Of a stretch of DNA of 64,000 nucleotides, positions 9,734 through 21,632 are shown piece by piece. Numbering within the stretch: the first letter of the stretch is position 1; every line of letters begins with the position of its first letter. Below the pieces are notes generated by a model. The model was not told the DNA's origin. It was given only the letters and a program-made list of their open reading frames with translations, and searched no databases. Origin of the DNA: Nothophaeocryptopus gaeumannii (Eukaryota > Ascomycota > Dothideomycetes > Mycosphaerellales > Mycosphaerellaceae); assembly GCA_031771865.1 (NCBI GenBank), contig JASISA010000025.1, positions 2,852,001-2,916,000 on the forward strand, given 5' to 3'. A program made the translations under genes and the position numbers.

Positions 9734-12084
9734 TCAGAATTTCTCCATCAAATTCTTCCTAACAGTCCACATCCTCGCCCTCTTCCCATAGATATACATC
9801 GGAATAGTCGTAAGCAAACAAGCCAATTGTATTCCCCCAATCGCAATAAAAACATCCCGACTCCCTTCGGACTCCAACCACCTATTGAAGAACAAACTAA
9901 ACACCAGACCGTGGAAGATGTTCTTGCTGAAATTGAGTGTGACCAACGCCTCGCCAGCATACTGACGATATGAGTCTACGGCAAATGTGATAGATGTGGT
10001 GGAGCCGAGTGAGCAGCCAAACGAGATGAAGCCGAAAAAGATGGTAGGTACAATCCAGAGATCTCGTTCTTGAACGGACCAGCCGTAGCCCATGAGGCCG
10101 ATTGTGGTGGAGATAGCGATGGGGATGGCCATGATGAGTCGAAATTCCGGTTCGTAGATGCCACCATTGCGACGAGCGAGATAGCGCACAATGACGTCTG
10201 AGACTTTGCCGGCGACTGCTGTGCCAAGGATACCGCCGACAAAGGGCGATATGTATACCAAACCAGCCTGAAGAGCCGTGAAATTGTATGTATCTCGTGA
10301 TTCGTAGATTGAAGATACTGACTCCGAGAGCACGATGAGCCAGCCGATGGATAGCGAGTATACAAGGGCGGACCACAGTATGCTAGGATAGGCGAAGAGG
10401 ATGAAGGGTCGTATGGCGGCTTTGTACCATTTGTCGTGCGACATGCGGCCAGACCAAGGACGAAGCTGCTGTAGGAAGGTCTTGGGAGGTGCTCTGGCGT
10501 GATGGCGAGTGTACGCATTGCGAGGGTCGTGTTCAATGCTGGCTTGGCGGGAGAGGTGAGAATTGGGCGTCTGAGCTTCGATATGGGACGGATCGATAGG
10601 CCTGTTGGTGAAGTAATCCTCCGGACCATCTGGACTCACCCCGTGAGGAAGGTTTGTTCCTGACTGAGCCGCAGGAGAAGCTGGCGTTTCAATCTGATCG
10701 GCAACTGCCTTCTTGTTCGGCGTCTCTTCGACTTCCTTATCCTTCCCATCCTTCTCGTCATCCGATCCATGTGATTGAAAGTGAGCGTGCCGTTTCGGCT
10801 TCTCCTGCATTATGGCATCCTCGTTGGCCGAGTCGTGATGCTGCACAGCCGTGTGCGGTTTGTGCTCTTGCGTAGGGCTAGCGGGATGAGACAGCGATCT
10901 GATGATTTGTGACATGCTTAAGGACCCATGCAGACGATGCCTCGGCTTATGTGGGATAGGCGAGCGGTCCCAGAAAGTTTCTGGCACGAACAGAAAGAGT
11001 AAACAAAGACCGAAGCCTACGACGATGGCGACTATCCAGAACACCCTGTCTTCAATCAGCATCTATCCATCTTCACTCTGCATGCTTAGCCTTACCAGCG
11101 CCAGCCAAGTGACTGAATGATTGCCGCAGACACGAGTGGAACCAAGTTCTTGCCTCCCAGTAGAAGCAGCGTATATATGCCCAATCTATAAGCCTTCTCA
11201 TGCAAGAAGTAGATCTCTGCTACTGTAGCTGAAGGTAAGCACTCAACACTACTGACTGCTATGCCCTGGAAGATACGCGCACAGATCAAGCTTGTGAAGT
11301 TCGGTGACAACGCGCACCACACCGAGGTGAGGATGAAGCAAGTCGCGGCAGCCAGATAGACCGGCCGCTTGCCAAAGAGAATAGCGGTGGGACTGAGCAG
11401 CACACTGCCCACTCCAAGCCCCATCATGTAGAGACCAGTAGTCAGTGCCACTCTGGGTACGGAGACATCGTAATCTCTTGCGACATTTTTAAATCCAGCA
11501 GCCAGGATAGGAGTCATACCACCACCCAACATGCAGTAAAAGCCCAGCGAAAGCAGAGCTGCATCTCGCCGCCACATGCTCCAATTCAGCGGATCATTGG
11601 GAGTGTCATCTGGCTGAGGCTCCAGCACAATCTTGCCGTCTGCCGTGGTCTTCTTCTCTGGCTTGGGTGCTCTCCATCGCCCAGAAACGGAACTAGTTCG
11701 TGAGCTGGATCGATAGGATGGGGATTGCGGGATTGAAGAGGTAGACCTGCGAGCTGGCGCATTTCTCATACCCAATGGCTCATTGTACTCAGAGACCTTG
11801 GAGAGCAGCAGAACTGAGCCTGGGACCTCTTCGGTCTCGGGGTCGTTCAACATGCCCATGGTCCATTTCGAAGGCTTGTTGCGTCGTGAATTCTGCTGCT
11901 CGCCGTGCGAGTCATTGCTTCCAGAACGCGGAGCGGTTGTGGTTTCGGTGCCTCGGTGACCAAGCATTTTTCTCCAGTCGTATCGCCTCCTTGAACGCCC
12001 TGTCTGCGATCCAGCAGGATCTTGTATACTGACACGACGCCCTGCGCCGTCCTGTTGTTGCTCGGTTCCTGCCTGCGAGGCCAT
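9734..12084 (-). CDS. Major facilitator (MFS) transporter, DHA1/Hol1-like
   Basis: Two exons, 12084-11096 and 11045-9734, are joined across a 50-nt intron (11095-11046) that splits a Trp codon and gives SLGWRWVFWIVAIVVGFG. The protein is about 766 residues with a long polar N-terminus, six helices, a very long charged central loop (SQIIRSLSHPASP through FLQQLRPWSG) and six further helices. The entry motif DPLNWSMWRRD and the loop VLLSPTAILFGKRPVYL fit drug:H+ antiporter-1 relatives, a group that exports drugs or takes up polyamines and other cations (Hol1). The substrate cannot be read from sequence. The N-terminal ~150 residues are Ser/Arg-rich and probably regulatory. Confidence 0.88.
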
Positions 12085-14140
12085 GTTTTCCTCTCGATCG
12101 CTCGATATGGTTCGCGTTGTCCCAATACGTGGGGGTGTCGGCCTAGCCGGTTCTTCCGTATCTGGACTCGTGATATAGATATACTTTGTATTTGAGCTGT
12201 AAGATGCGCTGTAACTCTACGCTGCAAAGGCTGTTGAATGCGGCTTTGTGCCAGTCTATCCTTGTTGAGAACGAGGCCAGAGAACAAACGAGCGACGTCC
12301 AGCACATATCGTATGCGCCGAGTCTATGCAGGTGGAAGTACGTCTGCGCAAGGAGGCCTCTTTGTAGATTATGGTCATGCGTATTGTTTGGAGGATGGCG
12401 AGGGTGCGTCAGAGGCTACTGTGTTCCTGGCGGGAGAAGGTCATGCGCGTTACAGGATCCCCGACAAGCGTAGGTCGGAGAGCAGAGAGAGCATGGAGAG
12501 CGGTGCGGAGGAGACACACCGCTATCAATAGCTGGGACTGGCTGCCTCATGCTGATTATGGGGGACGCGATACGATACGGCGACGAAACGGAATGCGTAT
12601 TGGAATGGATGTCGAGGTTGCTTGGCTGACCCACTTTCCGTTCCTGACTTCCTAATTCTATGCGACACGATAGAATACGTAACATGTACCTCCTCACTTC
12701 AAGCACAAACATCGTCACCTCGACCAGATGTGAGTAGAGTGAGTAGACAAGTGAGCTCGCCTCACCGAAATCGAAGTTCATCCACCGCGCCGCCGCTTCG
12801 ACCATGTGCCGATATGTCTACCTCTAGAACTAGACGGAGCGACCGACGTGCCCAAGCTGGCCATGTGACCTGCAGCTCAAGACAGACACCATGTGAGAGC
12901 TTATGCAGCACAAGAGACATCTAGTGGCCACTACGAGATGCCTTTTTGGGCGTGTGACCGCCACGGGTCGGAGACATAGAGTTACTTCTATCGGACCCCT
13001 CTTCAACACCAAGCCAAGGCGAAGCAACACTCGTCAGCAAGGCCAACGTACTCCGGCCGACTATCCGGGTACTCCTGTCCTAACTGGAATCAACCACATC
13101 CCACACTAATCACTTGTACTGCTCCAAGCCCACGCTCAATCAGCGCAAACATTGATGCAGCACGCCAAGCGAAGCTTGAACGCACTGGACCTCACCACGC
13201 ACCGCCAAACAGACAAATAACCTCCATATCCTCCTCTCCCTCCACTTGCCAACTTGCATATCCGCGCCTCATTCAAGGGTTATGCTTACCTTCACCTGTT
13301 AGGAGCGTGTCACCTCTCGAAGATGGAGACCATGTCCCTCGAAACAGGCATGACAGACCCCGCAGGTGGAAATGGGGGATCCTTGGACACTTTTGATCCA
13401 TCAGCGCCCCCGAAGGCACTGATGGGTGCTGCTCGAAGCAGCTATGCCCGCCCTGTGAATGGTTTGCGAGTGGATACGGGTTACACTGGAAGGGTGAGTT
13501 AGATGGATGAGGGTGTTGCTTGGGGGGGAGGGGGGGCGAGCGCTTTGCGGAGAAAAGAGATGAGATGATGGGAAGGGAGAGTGCTTATATGCTCCTCGGG
13601 AGAGAATCCTTTGCTGATGTCTCAAAGATGCATTGTTCAGCTAACAAAGAAACCAGACAAAGAAGCTCAGGCATCACCTAGATGGATCTGCCTTATTGCG
13701 GACACGGAACAAAGCAGGCTTTGTGTTCAGGCGCAAAATGCATTGTCTAAGGCGACATCGTGCCAAGGTCCTGAGCTCTGCGTATTCTGCGTATTCTGCT
13801 GATCGTTGTATGCTGTTCTTCAGCCCATCCGCATGTTCCCAAAGCTAGGAACATCCAAACTCGCTCGACCTCATCGCGCTCGAAGCGGGGCCTATTCAAA
13901 AGCGATACTTCAACACGCTTTTCATTTAAGCCGAGACGCAGAGCAGATTTCATCTGAGAGTCTAGTCAGACCATTTGAAGACCACGACCGGCCATTTAGA
14001 CAATCTCGCGTCTGCAAGATGCCGGGAAATGAATCACGCTTATGAATATGTAAATCAAAGGAATTATCGGGTTGAAACAATCATCTAATCCATTTGCAGA
14101 GGCCAATATTTATCTCAAACAGCGCACCAGCCATCACTAT
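12085..14140. other. Two-kilobase stretch without a supportable gene
   Basis: No coding region can be supported. Open frames are short and overlap on both strands. A G-rich run at 13521-13536 (two runs of six or more G split by one A) and a repeated GCGTATTCT near 13780-13799 are the only local oddities. A plus-strand frame beginning METMSLETGMTDPAGG at 13323 ends in a GTGAGT at 13494 and could be a lone first exon, but I find no second exon. Confidence 0.3.
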
Positions 14141-15265
14141 TCAAAAAGCCAAAGTCAGCTTCGCCCACAACTCTCCAGCGCAATAAATGAGCCTAAGAAA
14201 GCAAGAGGTCTCACCTAAGAACACATCAGCCGCGACCTCTCCAAACTCAGCCGCCAGCCTCTCATGTCCACAGATCTGCTGCTCCGCGGTCAGATCCTCA
14301 ACTCCAATGAACTGCTTCTGTACCTCATCAGGGGTCATCTTTCTCAACTTCTTCATAGCATCAGCCACAATAGTCTCCTCAGCCTTCCGCAGACGCACTC
14401 GCTCCTCGACCTGCGACAGAATCATCTCCTTCCACATCTTGGGGATCTTGCCGATGGATCGGGAGAGGTTGTGTAGATGATTCTCGTCGCCGACGAGAAC
14501 TCGCTTGATACCGGTCAGACACTGCGTCCAGACCAGACTGTCGAAGTCTGGCTCGGAGACGTGCGTTATCCTGGTGCTTGGGTAAGATCTGGGCGAGAGG
14601 CACCAGAGCGGACTCTCCTGCTATTCTGCCGACCTGGACTGTTGGGTCAGTACATTCACCAACTTTGGCTTGACTTACCTCCTCCTTCAACAGAGCGAAA
14701 ACTTTGTCAGCGATGGATCTGCGGATGAGGATGTTGTCCGGACCAGCACAGACCTGTCCAGCATTGAAGAGCTTCGCCTCTGCAGCCTTGGTCGCAGCGG
14801 GTTCAAGATCAGCATCCGGGGCGACGACGATCGGGTTGCAACCCCATCTATTGAACAAGAATAAACTGTCTTTTATAGTCTTCTCCAAAACTTTGCGGGC
14901 ATTGCATTCCTTCCCTGTGAAAATTGTAACATCCGCATCGGAAACGCATTGCTTCACGAAATCTCCACGATCCATGAACGAAACGTGGATGTTCGGAAAG
15001 AACCCCTCAATCTTCAGACTCTTCATCAGCTTCTTAAACACGGGGATCATCTTCTGCCGGGGACGCAGGCAGACCTCGTCAGAGATCAAAGAGGGGATGA
15101 CTGCGAAGAGAACACGTGAGTAGACGGCAGATTGAGTGGGAAGAATGTACAGACGCGGTGAGTACGACGAGTAAGGAGAGGTTTAATCTCATGCAGAGAT
15201 GTCAAGCTCTCAACACTACGCTCGACCTCATCGGCTGTGACAGAGTGGCTTTGGTAAGCGGTCAT
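14141..15265 (-). pseudogene. Aldehyde dehydrogenase-like gene, truncated and frameshifted
   Basis: The core reads as the middle of an aldehyde dehydrogenase: DADVTIFTGKE, then a domain ending NAGQVCAGPDNILI, which carries the catalytic cysteine. The usual E-L-G-G general-base segment is replaced by NRWGCN. A plausible start is ATG at 15265 with a 65-nt intron (15165-15101) leading to IPSLISDEVCLRPRQKM. About 200 residues of a normal ALDH N-terminus are absent. After LPKHQDN the frame shifts by one near 14560, then reads EPDFDSLVWTQCLTG and on to a helical tail (KAEETIVADAMKKL) unlike other ALDHs. I judge it a decayed gene or fusion remnant; a sequencing error at 14560 would rescue only the tail. 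Confidence 0.6.
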
Positions 15266-15976
15266 GACTTGGGCGATACCTCACAATGCCTTGTTCGAAT
15301 ACTGAACAAAGTACCTTGTCTGAGAGAACACGGAGGAAGTTCACTGTCTTTGATCAAAACATCACAATAGTCTTGTTTGTCTCGCCATGTCCCAGTCAAA
15401 AGAACCAGAAGAAAGGTACCATAAGCCCACATTCCCACCGCCACGTTACATGACCTCTCCTCCCCTCCCCATCCTATCCTATCCCTTCTGCAAGGCGTCG
15501 CCATCCACCCATAGTCACAACAAGACCACCCGCCCACTGACAAGTATGCACAGTGGACACTATCGCTCCGAGTGGAGGCCGACGTGTAAGGTCTACAACA
15601 GAACAAACTTCACCAGTAAGCAGCCCTTGATCAAAGGAATCTCTGAGAGGTGGAGGTGAATTTACGGATGGCGAGGCCCGGTACATTTCCATAGAATTTT
15701 GTTCTATGGCGTGTTGCATCGATTTTCTTCGCGAGTAAGTAACGAGCGAGGGAGTTGGAGTAGTACATGGTCTCATTTGATTAATCAACGCTTTTTGATC
15801 TCGTTTTCGTGTCATCGTGAAGAGTCACGCTGCGCTCCTGTCGACCGTCTCATTTCTCGTCTATGATCAATAAATGCCTTCTGGACCATCCGCTCTCTCC
15901 CCTTTTTCTTCATCTCCATCTCCACTTTCCCCGGCTTCTTGTTTTCTCTGGATTTCCACAAAACCCCCATTCCTCC

Positions 15977-17590
15977 TCACAACTCATCTCGACTCCCCTG
16001 CCGCAACCCACGCAACTCCCTGGCCTCCGCATCCTTCACCAACCAGCCATACTCCTCCGCGACAGACGCAGCTGCACGCTCCGGCTCCAAAGCCAAAATC
16101 CAGAAGAACATCTTCCGCCGCATAAGTTCCTGGCTCTCGGTCTTCATACGAGCATTACCGCAGTTAGGCTCTTGGCCACCATGGACACTGGCAGGCGGCT
16201 TTGCGGCGATGTATTCAGCAGAGAGGTCGTATAGGTCCTTCTTGTCCGCTGATGAAGGCTGAAAGGGCTAGGGTTTCTCGTGGGCGTTCGAGTTGCATGG
16301 AGGAGGCGGATGATCCGGCGCTGCTCTTCGGAGAAGAGGGTGCTGAAGTGTCAGTCGCGCATCTTCCAGCCGGGGTTGATGAAAGATTCCCACTTGGAAG
16401 ATGGATTTGCGCAAGCGGTCTTCATGTCGACACCACTGTCGGTGTTGATGCTGAAGTATTGCTGCGGTTTATCGTTATCGTGTGGGGAGTCCCTGAGCCA
16501 GGCATCCATCTTCGCCGTCTTCTCTCGAGCAATCTAGAGATCCCAATATGGAGTGCGTCTGACATAAGTTGGTGATTGAAGTTCTTTAATGAGCTCGTGC
16601 AGCTTATCAGCCTCGTCCTTCTTCACCTCCGCAACGATCTCCTCAGCCGGTCGAGGATACTCGGCCATGGCTCTCCAGAAGAAGGCCTGCTTGCGTGCTG
16701 CGTCCCGATCATAAGCGTCGAGAATAGGTGTACCACATTCTCCTCCGTAACCGGGCTCGAGCAGTGACGGAGCTAGGTGCTGATTCCACCGAGATTCAAT
16801 CTTGGGCAAAACCTCGCGGACAAGCTCTGCGTTCATCCAATGTGAATTCAATGAGCGAGATGAGCATATGATGCTCTCCATGGTCGCACGGGGTTCCTCA
16901 GGAAGGATCTGCTCGCTGAGATACGCATAGAACTGTCCGTGCTTGTTGGGAAAGATGGGATTGGATTTGTCAAACGACTCCCACCTGAACTCGCCACTTG
17001 CGCAAGTGTCATCCAGGGCTTCCCTGCGAAGCCAGGGTAGAGTTGCTGCAGTGTGATGGAAGATTTGGTGACTGGGGACAACAGGTACGGCTTCCTCGTG
17101 TGAGGACCGCGGACGATCGGAACTGACCAACTTCGAAGCTCTGGGAAATGCTGATCAAGGGCGAAAGGGCCCGGGGTGCTGTAGCTCCTGTCTGGGTAGG
17201 ACGGAAGGCCGCCTTCCAGATGATCAAGTGAGCCAGTTCTTCGATCGTACTCAGTAATTCGATCGATCAAAGGCCTCAGTCTGCACTTGTTCGCGTTACC
17301 TGGCCAGCCCGACATGTGATCCAGCGTATGAGAGTAGGTGGCTGAGAGTACCTCAGCCGTGACCTCATACAAATCGTTGGTGGAGACCGCGTGGTTGCTG
17401 GAGAAGTTTGTGTGCTAGCTATACCGAAGCGCAAAGCCCGAGAAGAAACCAAAGTGTTCGCCGGTAGGAGTGGATGAAGCGAGATGTATAGCACTCTTCC
17501 CCTGAACAGAATGACCATGCAAGAAGGCATCTCATCGACTAGCCAGAGCGAAACATAGCCCGAATTGGGCAAGGTCTCCAAGAGCTATGT
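15977..17590 (-). pseudogene. Decayed gene of unrecognised family
   Basis: A long minus-strand coding signal continues through four in-frame stops: TGA 17534-17532, TAG 17417-17415, TAG 16536-16534 and TGA 16353-16351. There are also two frame changes, near 17005 and near 16265. Pieces that read naturally are IHLASSTPTGEHFGFFSGFA, HTLDHMSGWPGNANKCRL, FYAYLSEQILPEEPR, KMDAWLRDSPH and EYIAAKPPASVHGG. Two stretches, 16600-16690 and 16020-16140, resemble each other (both have KxxFFW followed by EPxxAxxVAEE-like residues), hinting at an internal repeat. I do not recognise the family. The intact product would have exceeded 500 residues. The N-terminal limit is unclear and may extend to ~17800. Confidence 0.6.
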
Positions 17591-17971
17591 TCTAACACGG
17601 CCATGTCATGGCTCCCGACTCCGCCCTTGCCTCACGCTGGGCTTGGCAAGATGCTCGCCGTCCCCGACGATGTTTGCCTCGGGCTTCAGGTTCATGTTCA
17701 GGAGTCGAGGACTGCTCCATCGGACAGTGATCCAGATGGGTGTTCTTGCCAAACCCCTGCGAGGGCTGAGAAAGGGATGAGATCGAGTATGGACACTGGT
17801 GACATGGATGTGTGAGAGGTGAAGTCTGTCGTCGGGGCAGAGAAGGGAATGCTGAGGTGACGAGGAATGGGGAGAAGTTTGATTGGACGGGCGTTGGGAG
17901 CTGGTTGTTGTGGCATTCATGTCTCGCACCTCCTGCTGCCGAGCCAGGTATCTCTCATCTCCCTCCCAGAA

Positions 17972-18000
17972 ACCACCACCACCACCACCACCACCACCAC
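17972..18000 (+). repeat. (CCA)n microsatellite
   Basis: A run of CCA triplets of about 29 bases lies roughly 225 bases upstream of the SET-domain gene, in its leader or promoter region. It is not inside a supported reading frame. Confidence 0.9.
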
Positions 18001-18225
18001 CTTCACTCCCCGAACCGCCGAGCTTCCTGTCCCATACCCTGGTACTCGTATAACGCGCCCATCACTCACTTGGTTCGCGAAGTGAAGCGCAAGAGAAGAA
18101 AGTGAGCGATATCAAGTTGTATGTGCGCCCCACCTGCTGCATCCATCAGGCTCGCGTCGGAAACAAGCGCGTCGTCCTCACCAACACCCACCCATTGATC
18201 CTCGACACACTTCCCACCCCCTTCG

Positions 18226-20826
18226 ATGGCACCGAATAGGGCTTCTATTACGCGTGCCTCCTCTTCAGACTCGTCCGCGCTCTCCAACATTCAAGTTGCC
18301 GCCGCCGACATGGACTCTCCTCAGCCTTCCGCCTCGGCGTCGACACCACCTACCAGCGTGTCCGACAACCGAAGCGTAAACTCGAACAAGCCGCAAGAGG
18401 AGCTAGCCGAGTCGTCACGAAACGCGTCGGGAAGACGATCGGCACGCGCGAGACCATCAGTCAACTACAACGTGACGCAGCTGCTCGACGCGCAACAAAC
18501 AGCCCCTCCGCCCACGCGTGGAAGCCGCAACGCCTCGGGACTTTCCGGCCGTACCTTGGTAGACCGCGCTGATGAGGACGAAGAAGAGCCGCAATTTGAC
18601 GAGGAGGTTGATCAGGCATTGAACAAGGACTGGGAGCTGCCAGCGGACTCGCCCAAGGGAAACTCGCCTGCGAAGATACAGCGACGACCGAGCATGAAGG
18701 ACCGCGCCAAGAAGATGGCGAGCGCGACCAAGTCAGCGCTGGGCAAGAGAACGCGAGACATGGTCGAGGCTGGCAAGAAGAAGCTTGGTATGGTCGAGGA
18801 AGCGGACAGCCCACCGAAGAAGAAGCTACTCAAGGAGCTCGATATGGGCAAGCGAGGCGTGTTGGACGAATTAGACTTGGACGAGGAGTACGATGTGCCA
18901 GTGCAGCGACCTGCAAAGCGCGCAAAGACCACGAAAGCACCACTACAGGAGATTGCCCAGCCAATTGTTGCCGGACCAATGCAGAAGACATCTGACGGAA
19001 AGAGAGTGAAGAAGTGGCAGCAACACGGACTGTACGCGGGGCAGGACGTGGATTGCGATCCCAACAGACCAGCTTCGAAGGGAAAGCTACAGAAGAAACG
19101 ACTTGCCACATCGAATGGCGACGAGAATGAGAACGAAAACGAGGAACCACCAAAGAAGAAGAAGAAGCTACTAGGCTTTAATCTGCCCATGTTCGGATAC
19201 CTGGATGAAGACAAGACTCGATCTTTTAGAATGCCATACGATATATTTGCACCCTCAGGTAAGAGAGACGAAAAGCCAAAGGACTGGCGCCAGCTCAATC
19301 GTAATCGTCTGGTCGGAGATGCCAAGGAATTGTGGGACAGGAGCGAGAAGCTGCCAACTTCAGCTTGCGTCTGTAGTACGCCGGGCCCAGGAGAGGCTGG
19401 GTGTGACGACGATTGTCTGAACAGAGTCATGCAATACGAATGTGATGACTCGAACTGCGCTTTAGGGGCTCAGCTCTGCAGCAATCGACCATTTTCTGAG
19501 CTTGGAAGACGCACGAAGAAGGGCGGTTCGTACGATGTTGGTGTTGAGGTTGTCAAAACAGACAAGCGGGGATTCGGCATTCGCGCTGCTCGATCGTTCC
19601 GACCCAACCAGATCATCATGGAATACACTGGAGAAATCATCACGGAAGAAGAATGCCAGCGACGAATGCGCGAAGACTACAAGGGTAATGCATGTTACTA
19701 CCTGATGGAACTTGAGCGCAATCTGGTGATTGATGGGACGAGAGGTAGCATGGCTCGCTTCATCAACCACTCTTGTGGGCCGAACTGCGAGGTTCGAATG
19801 ATGAAAGTCAATGGCACTATGCGCATGGGTGTGTTTGCTGGCGACTCAGGGATCATGACTGGCGAAGAATTGACGTACGATTACAACTTTGACAACTTTG
19901 GAGAGACACGCCAGGCTTGCTACTGTGGAGCGCCTAACTGCAGAGGCTACCTTGGCAAGCGACTCAACGCTTCGGAGCTGAAGAAGCGGGCGAAGGAAGA
20001 TTTGGAGAAGAAGCGCAAGGCTGCGGAAGATGCACAGAAGGCAGCCGAGGCTGAGCTGCGCAAGAAGAAGGTCAAGACTGACCGTGGTAGCGGATGGCGG
20101 GGCTGGGTTGCTGTGGATGATGCCGAAGTCAAGGCTAGACTGAAGGAGGAGAAGCGATTGAAAGAGGAAGCTGAAAAGCACTCCACTCGAGCAATGCGTC
20201 TTGCCGCCAGACGAGGATCAGTGTCAGCACCATCGAAACCTGAATCACCGGTGCGAAAGAAGGCCGAACCGAAGAGGAGAAAGACTGTAAACATTATCGA
20301 AGAGATATCTCGCAAGACGACTACCGAGTCGAATGTTGTCGAGGATGAATCAGACGAGGAAGTCAAGGTGGCTGTGGCGAAGAATTTGTCTCGCCCCAAG
20401 CACCGCCGTACGACGTCCGCTGGATCGCAATTTACCGAAGACCTGCCCATGGAACCGGAGCGCCCAACATCGAAGGCCTCCGCACGCTCCGGGATCACGC
20501 GCAGGACCACTGTCTCCGTCGATATCCAGCGAGAGACGATCGCCGAGCAGTCCGAAATTACAGTCAGCCCTCGCAAGTCCCTGGCCGATGAGCTCACCAA
20601 CTCGAACGGTAGAAGTTTTAGCAAGACGTCAAGCAAGTCGAGCATCGCAGCCCCACAAGAGGACGACGATGAAGAGGAGGAGCAGTTGATCGAGGCAAAG
20701 AAGCAAGAGAAGGCCGCTGGGAAGATCAAGCGGGGTGGTAGTGTTCGCGAGAGAGTCACGCAGGCTGTTAAGGGCGCCGGCAAGTCTTTTAGGCAGAGCA
20801 CGTTGAACTTTCCGAAGTTGGGATAG
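18226..20826 (+). CDS. SET-domain histone methyltransferase, Ash1-like
   Basis: This intronless gene encodes 866 residues. After a long charged, Ser/Lys-rich N-terminus comes an AWS-type cysteine cluster from about residue 381 (CVCSTPGPGEAGCDDDCLNR), then a SET domain (~432-555). The SET domain has the cofactor and catalytic motifs RFINHSCGPNC (~510) and ELTYDYNF (~548). A post-SET CYCGAPNCRG follows at ~565. AWS-SET-postSET without a WW or SRI domain fits fungal ASH1, which methylates histone H3 lysine 36, rather than Set2. The C-terminal third is a Lys/Glu-rich helix followed by disorder. It should act in the nucleus. The first ATG is used; the Met at 18310 is an alternative. Confidence 0.88.
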   Translation: MAPNRASITRASSSDSSALSNIQVAAADMDSPQPSASASTPPTSVSDNRSVNSNKPQEELAESSRNASGRRSARARPSVNYNVTQLLDAQQTAPPPTRGSRNASGLSGRTLVDRADEDEEEPQFDEEVDQALNKDWELPADSPKGNSPAKIQRRPSMKDRAKKMASATKSALGKRTRDMVEAGKKKLGMVEEADSPPKKKLLKELDMGKRGVLDELDLDEEYDVPVQRPAKRAKTTKAPLQEIAQPIVAGPMQKTSDGKRVKKWQQHGLYAGQDVDCDPNRPASKGKLQKKRLATSNGDENENENEEPPKKKKKLLGFNLPMFGYLDEDKTRSFRMPYDIFAPSGKRDEKPKDWRQLNRNRLVGDAKELWDRSEKLPTSACVCSTPGPGEAGCDDDCLNRVMQYECDDSNCALGAQLCSNRPFSELGRRTKKGGSYDVGVEVVKTDKRGFGIRAARSFRPNQIIMEYTGEIITEEECQRRMREDYKGNACYYLMELERNLVIDGTRGSMARFINHSCGPNCEVRMMKVNGTMRMGVFAGDSGIMTGEELTYDYNFDNFGETRQACYCGAPNCRGYLGKRLNASELKKRAKEDLEKKRKAAEDAQKAAEAELRKKKVKTDRGSGWRGWVAVDDAEVKARLKEEKRLKEEAEKHSTRAMRLAARRGSVSAPSKPESPVRKKAEPKRRKTVNIIEEISRKTTTESNVVEDESDEEVKVAVAKNLSRPKHRRTTSAGSQFTEDLPMEPERPTSKASARSGITRRTTVSVDIQRETIAEQSEITVSPRKSLADELTNSNGRSFSKTSSKSSIAAPQEDDDEEEEQLIEAKKQEKAAGKIKRGGSVRERVTQAVKGAGKSFRQSTLNFPKLG

Positions 20827-21228
20827 AGGACGTCACGATTCGGAGTGAGGAGTTGTGAGGGCCTGGGGTGCGTTGGTACTGATTCGAAGGCGTTCAGGAA
20901 ATGGGCGATTGCTTGGAATACCAAGGACTGGATTCAACACACAGATTGATGGCTTTGATGCTGCTTTTCGGGGACGGAGCATTTGCATAGCGGTCTTTTG
21001 CATGCATGCAGTGAGCTGGGTGGGAGATGGAATTTCTAGACTCAGAGAGAAGCATAATAGATTTCGATCTTGTTTGCCCCCTTGATGCTTTTTCTTAAGG
21101 AAGCAAGCAAAATTTCAGCAAACGAGCCCTGCACGAAGGACAGCGCATATCATGTCGACGACCAGGCAGCTGTTGTCTTGCCACATGCTGCAGCGCCAAC
21201 TTACCATACCCAAGAAGAGGAAATCATG

Positions 21229-21556
21229 CTCAACATCGAAACCATGCTAAACTTTCTCTGGGCCACCGCAGTCGCTGCCCTCGTCAGCTATTCCACCCAC
21301 CTCCCACTGGGACCAGCCAATCGACCAAGACTAATGCAGCTTTATATCCCGCCAGAGACGATCAAACAAGTAGAGGACCCGCCTACACCAGCCATGAGCA
21401 ATGACGAAGGCGTGGTTCAATGCCTGGGGATCCCAGCGTTCGTTGCATGAGATTGATGTCCTCACTAGCAAGCGAGAGATGGACGAGCTTGAAGCCATGG
21501 ATGAGCCACCTGTGCCGAAGACTTGGCTGCAAAAGCTTTGGTTCTGGCTCGCGTAG
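21229..21556 (+). CDS. Hypothetical small membrane protein, probable frame break
   Basis: A frame from ATG 21229 gives a hydrophobic N-terminus (LNFLWATAVAALVSY) and a Pro-rich stretch ending ETIKQVEDPPTPA. A second frame from ATG 21401 gives 51 residues beginning MTKAWFNAWGSQRSLHEID and ending LQKLWFWLA at 21556. The second block begins exactly where the first stops making sense, so they may be one protein of ~100 residues with a one-base frame change near 21400. Alternatively the second could be a separate short gene. No family is recognised. Without RNA evidence the call is weak. Confidence 0.35.
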
Positions 21557-21632
21557 AGTCTGGAGTAGCATAGAAGACACGAAAATAATGATGATGAGAA
21601 TGAAAAGCTGCCTCGGTTGAAGTATGATACTT

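Noticed and set aside
12186..12531. Overlapping plus-strand frames upstream of the MFS gene
   Set aside because: Three frames are open at once and none has protein-like composition or a recognisable motif.
18612..19430. Long minus-strand frame under the SET gene
   Set aside because: Ser/Phe/Leu-rich shadow of a Lys/Glu-rich coding strand.
19947..20924. 325-codon minus-strand frame
   Set aside because: Mirror of the Lys/Glu-rich C-terminus of the SET protein; low-complexity Ser/Phe content.
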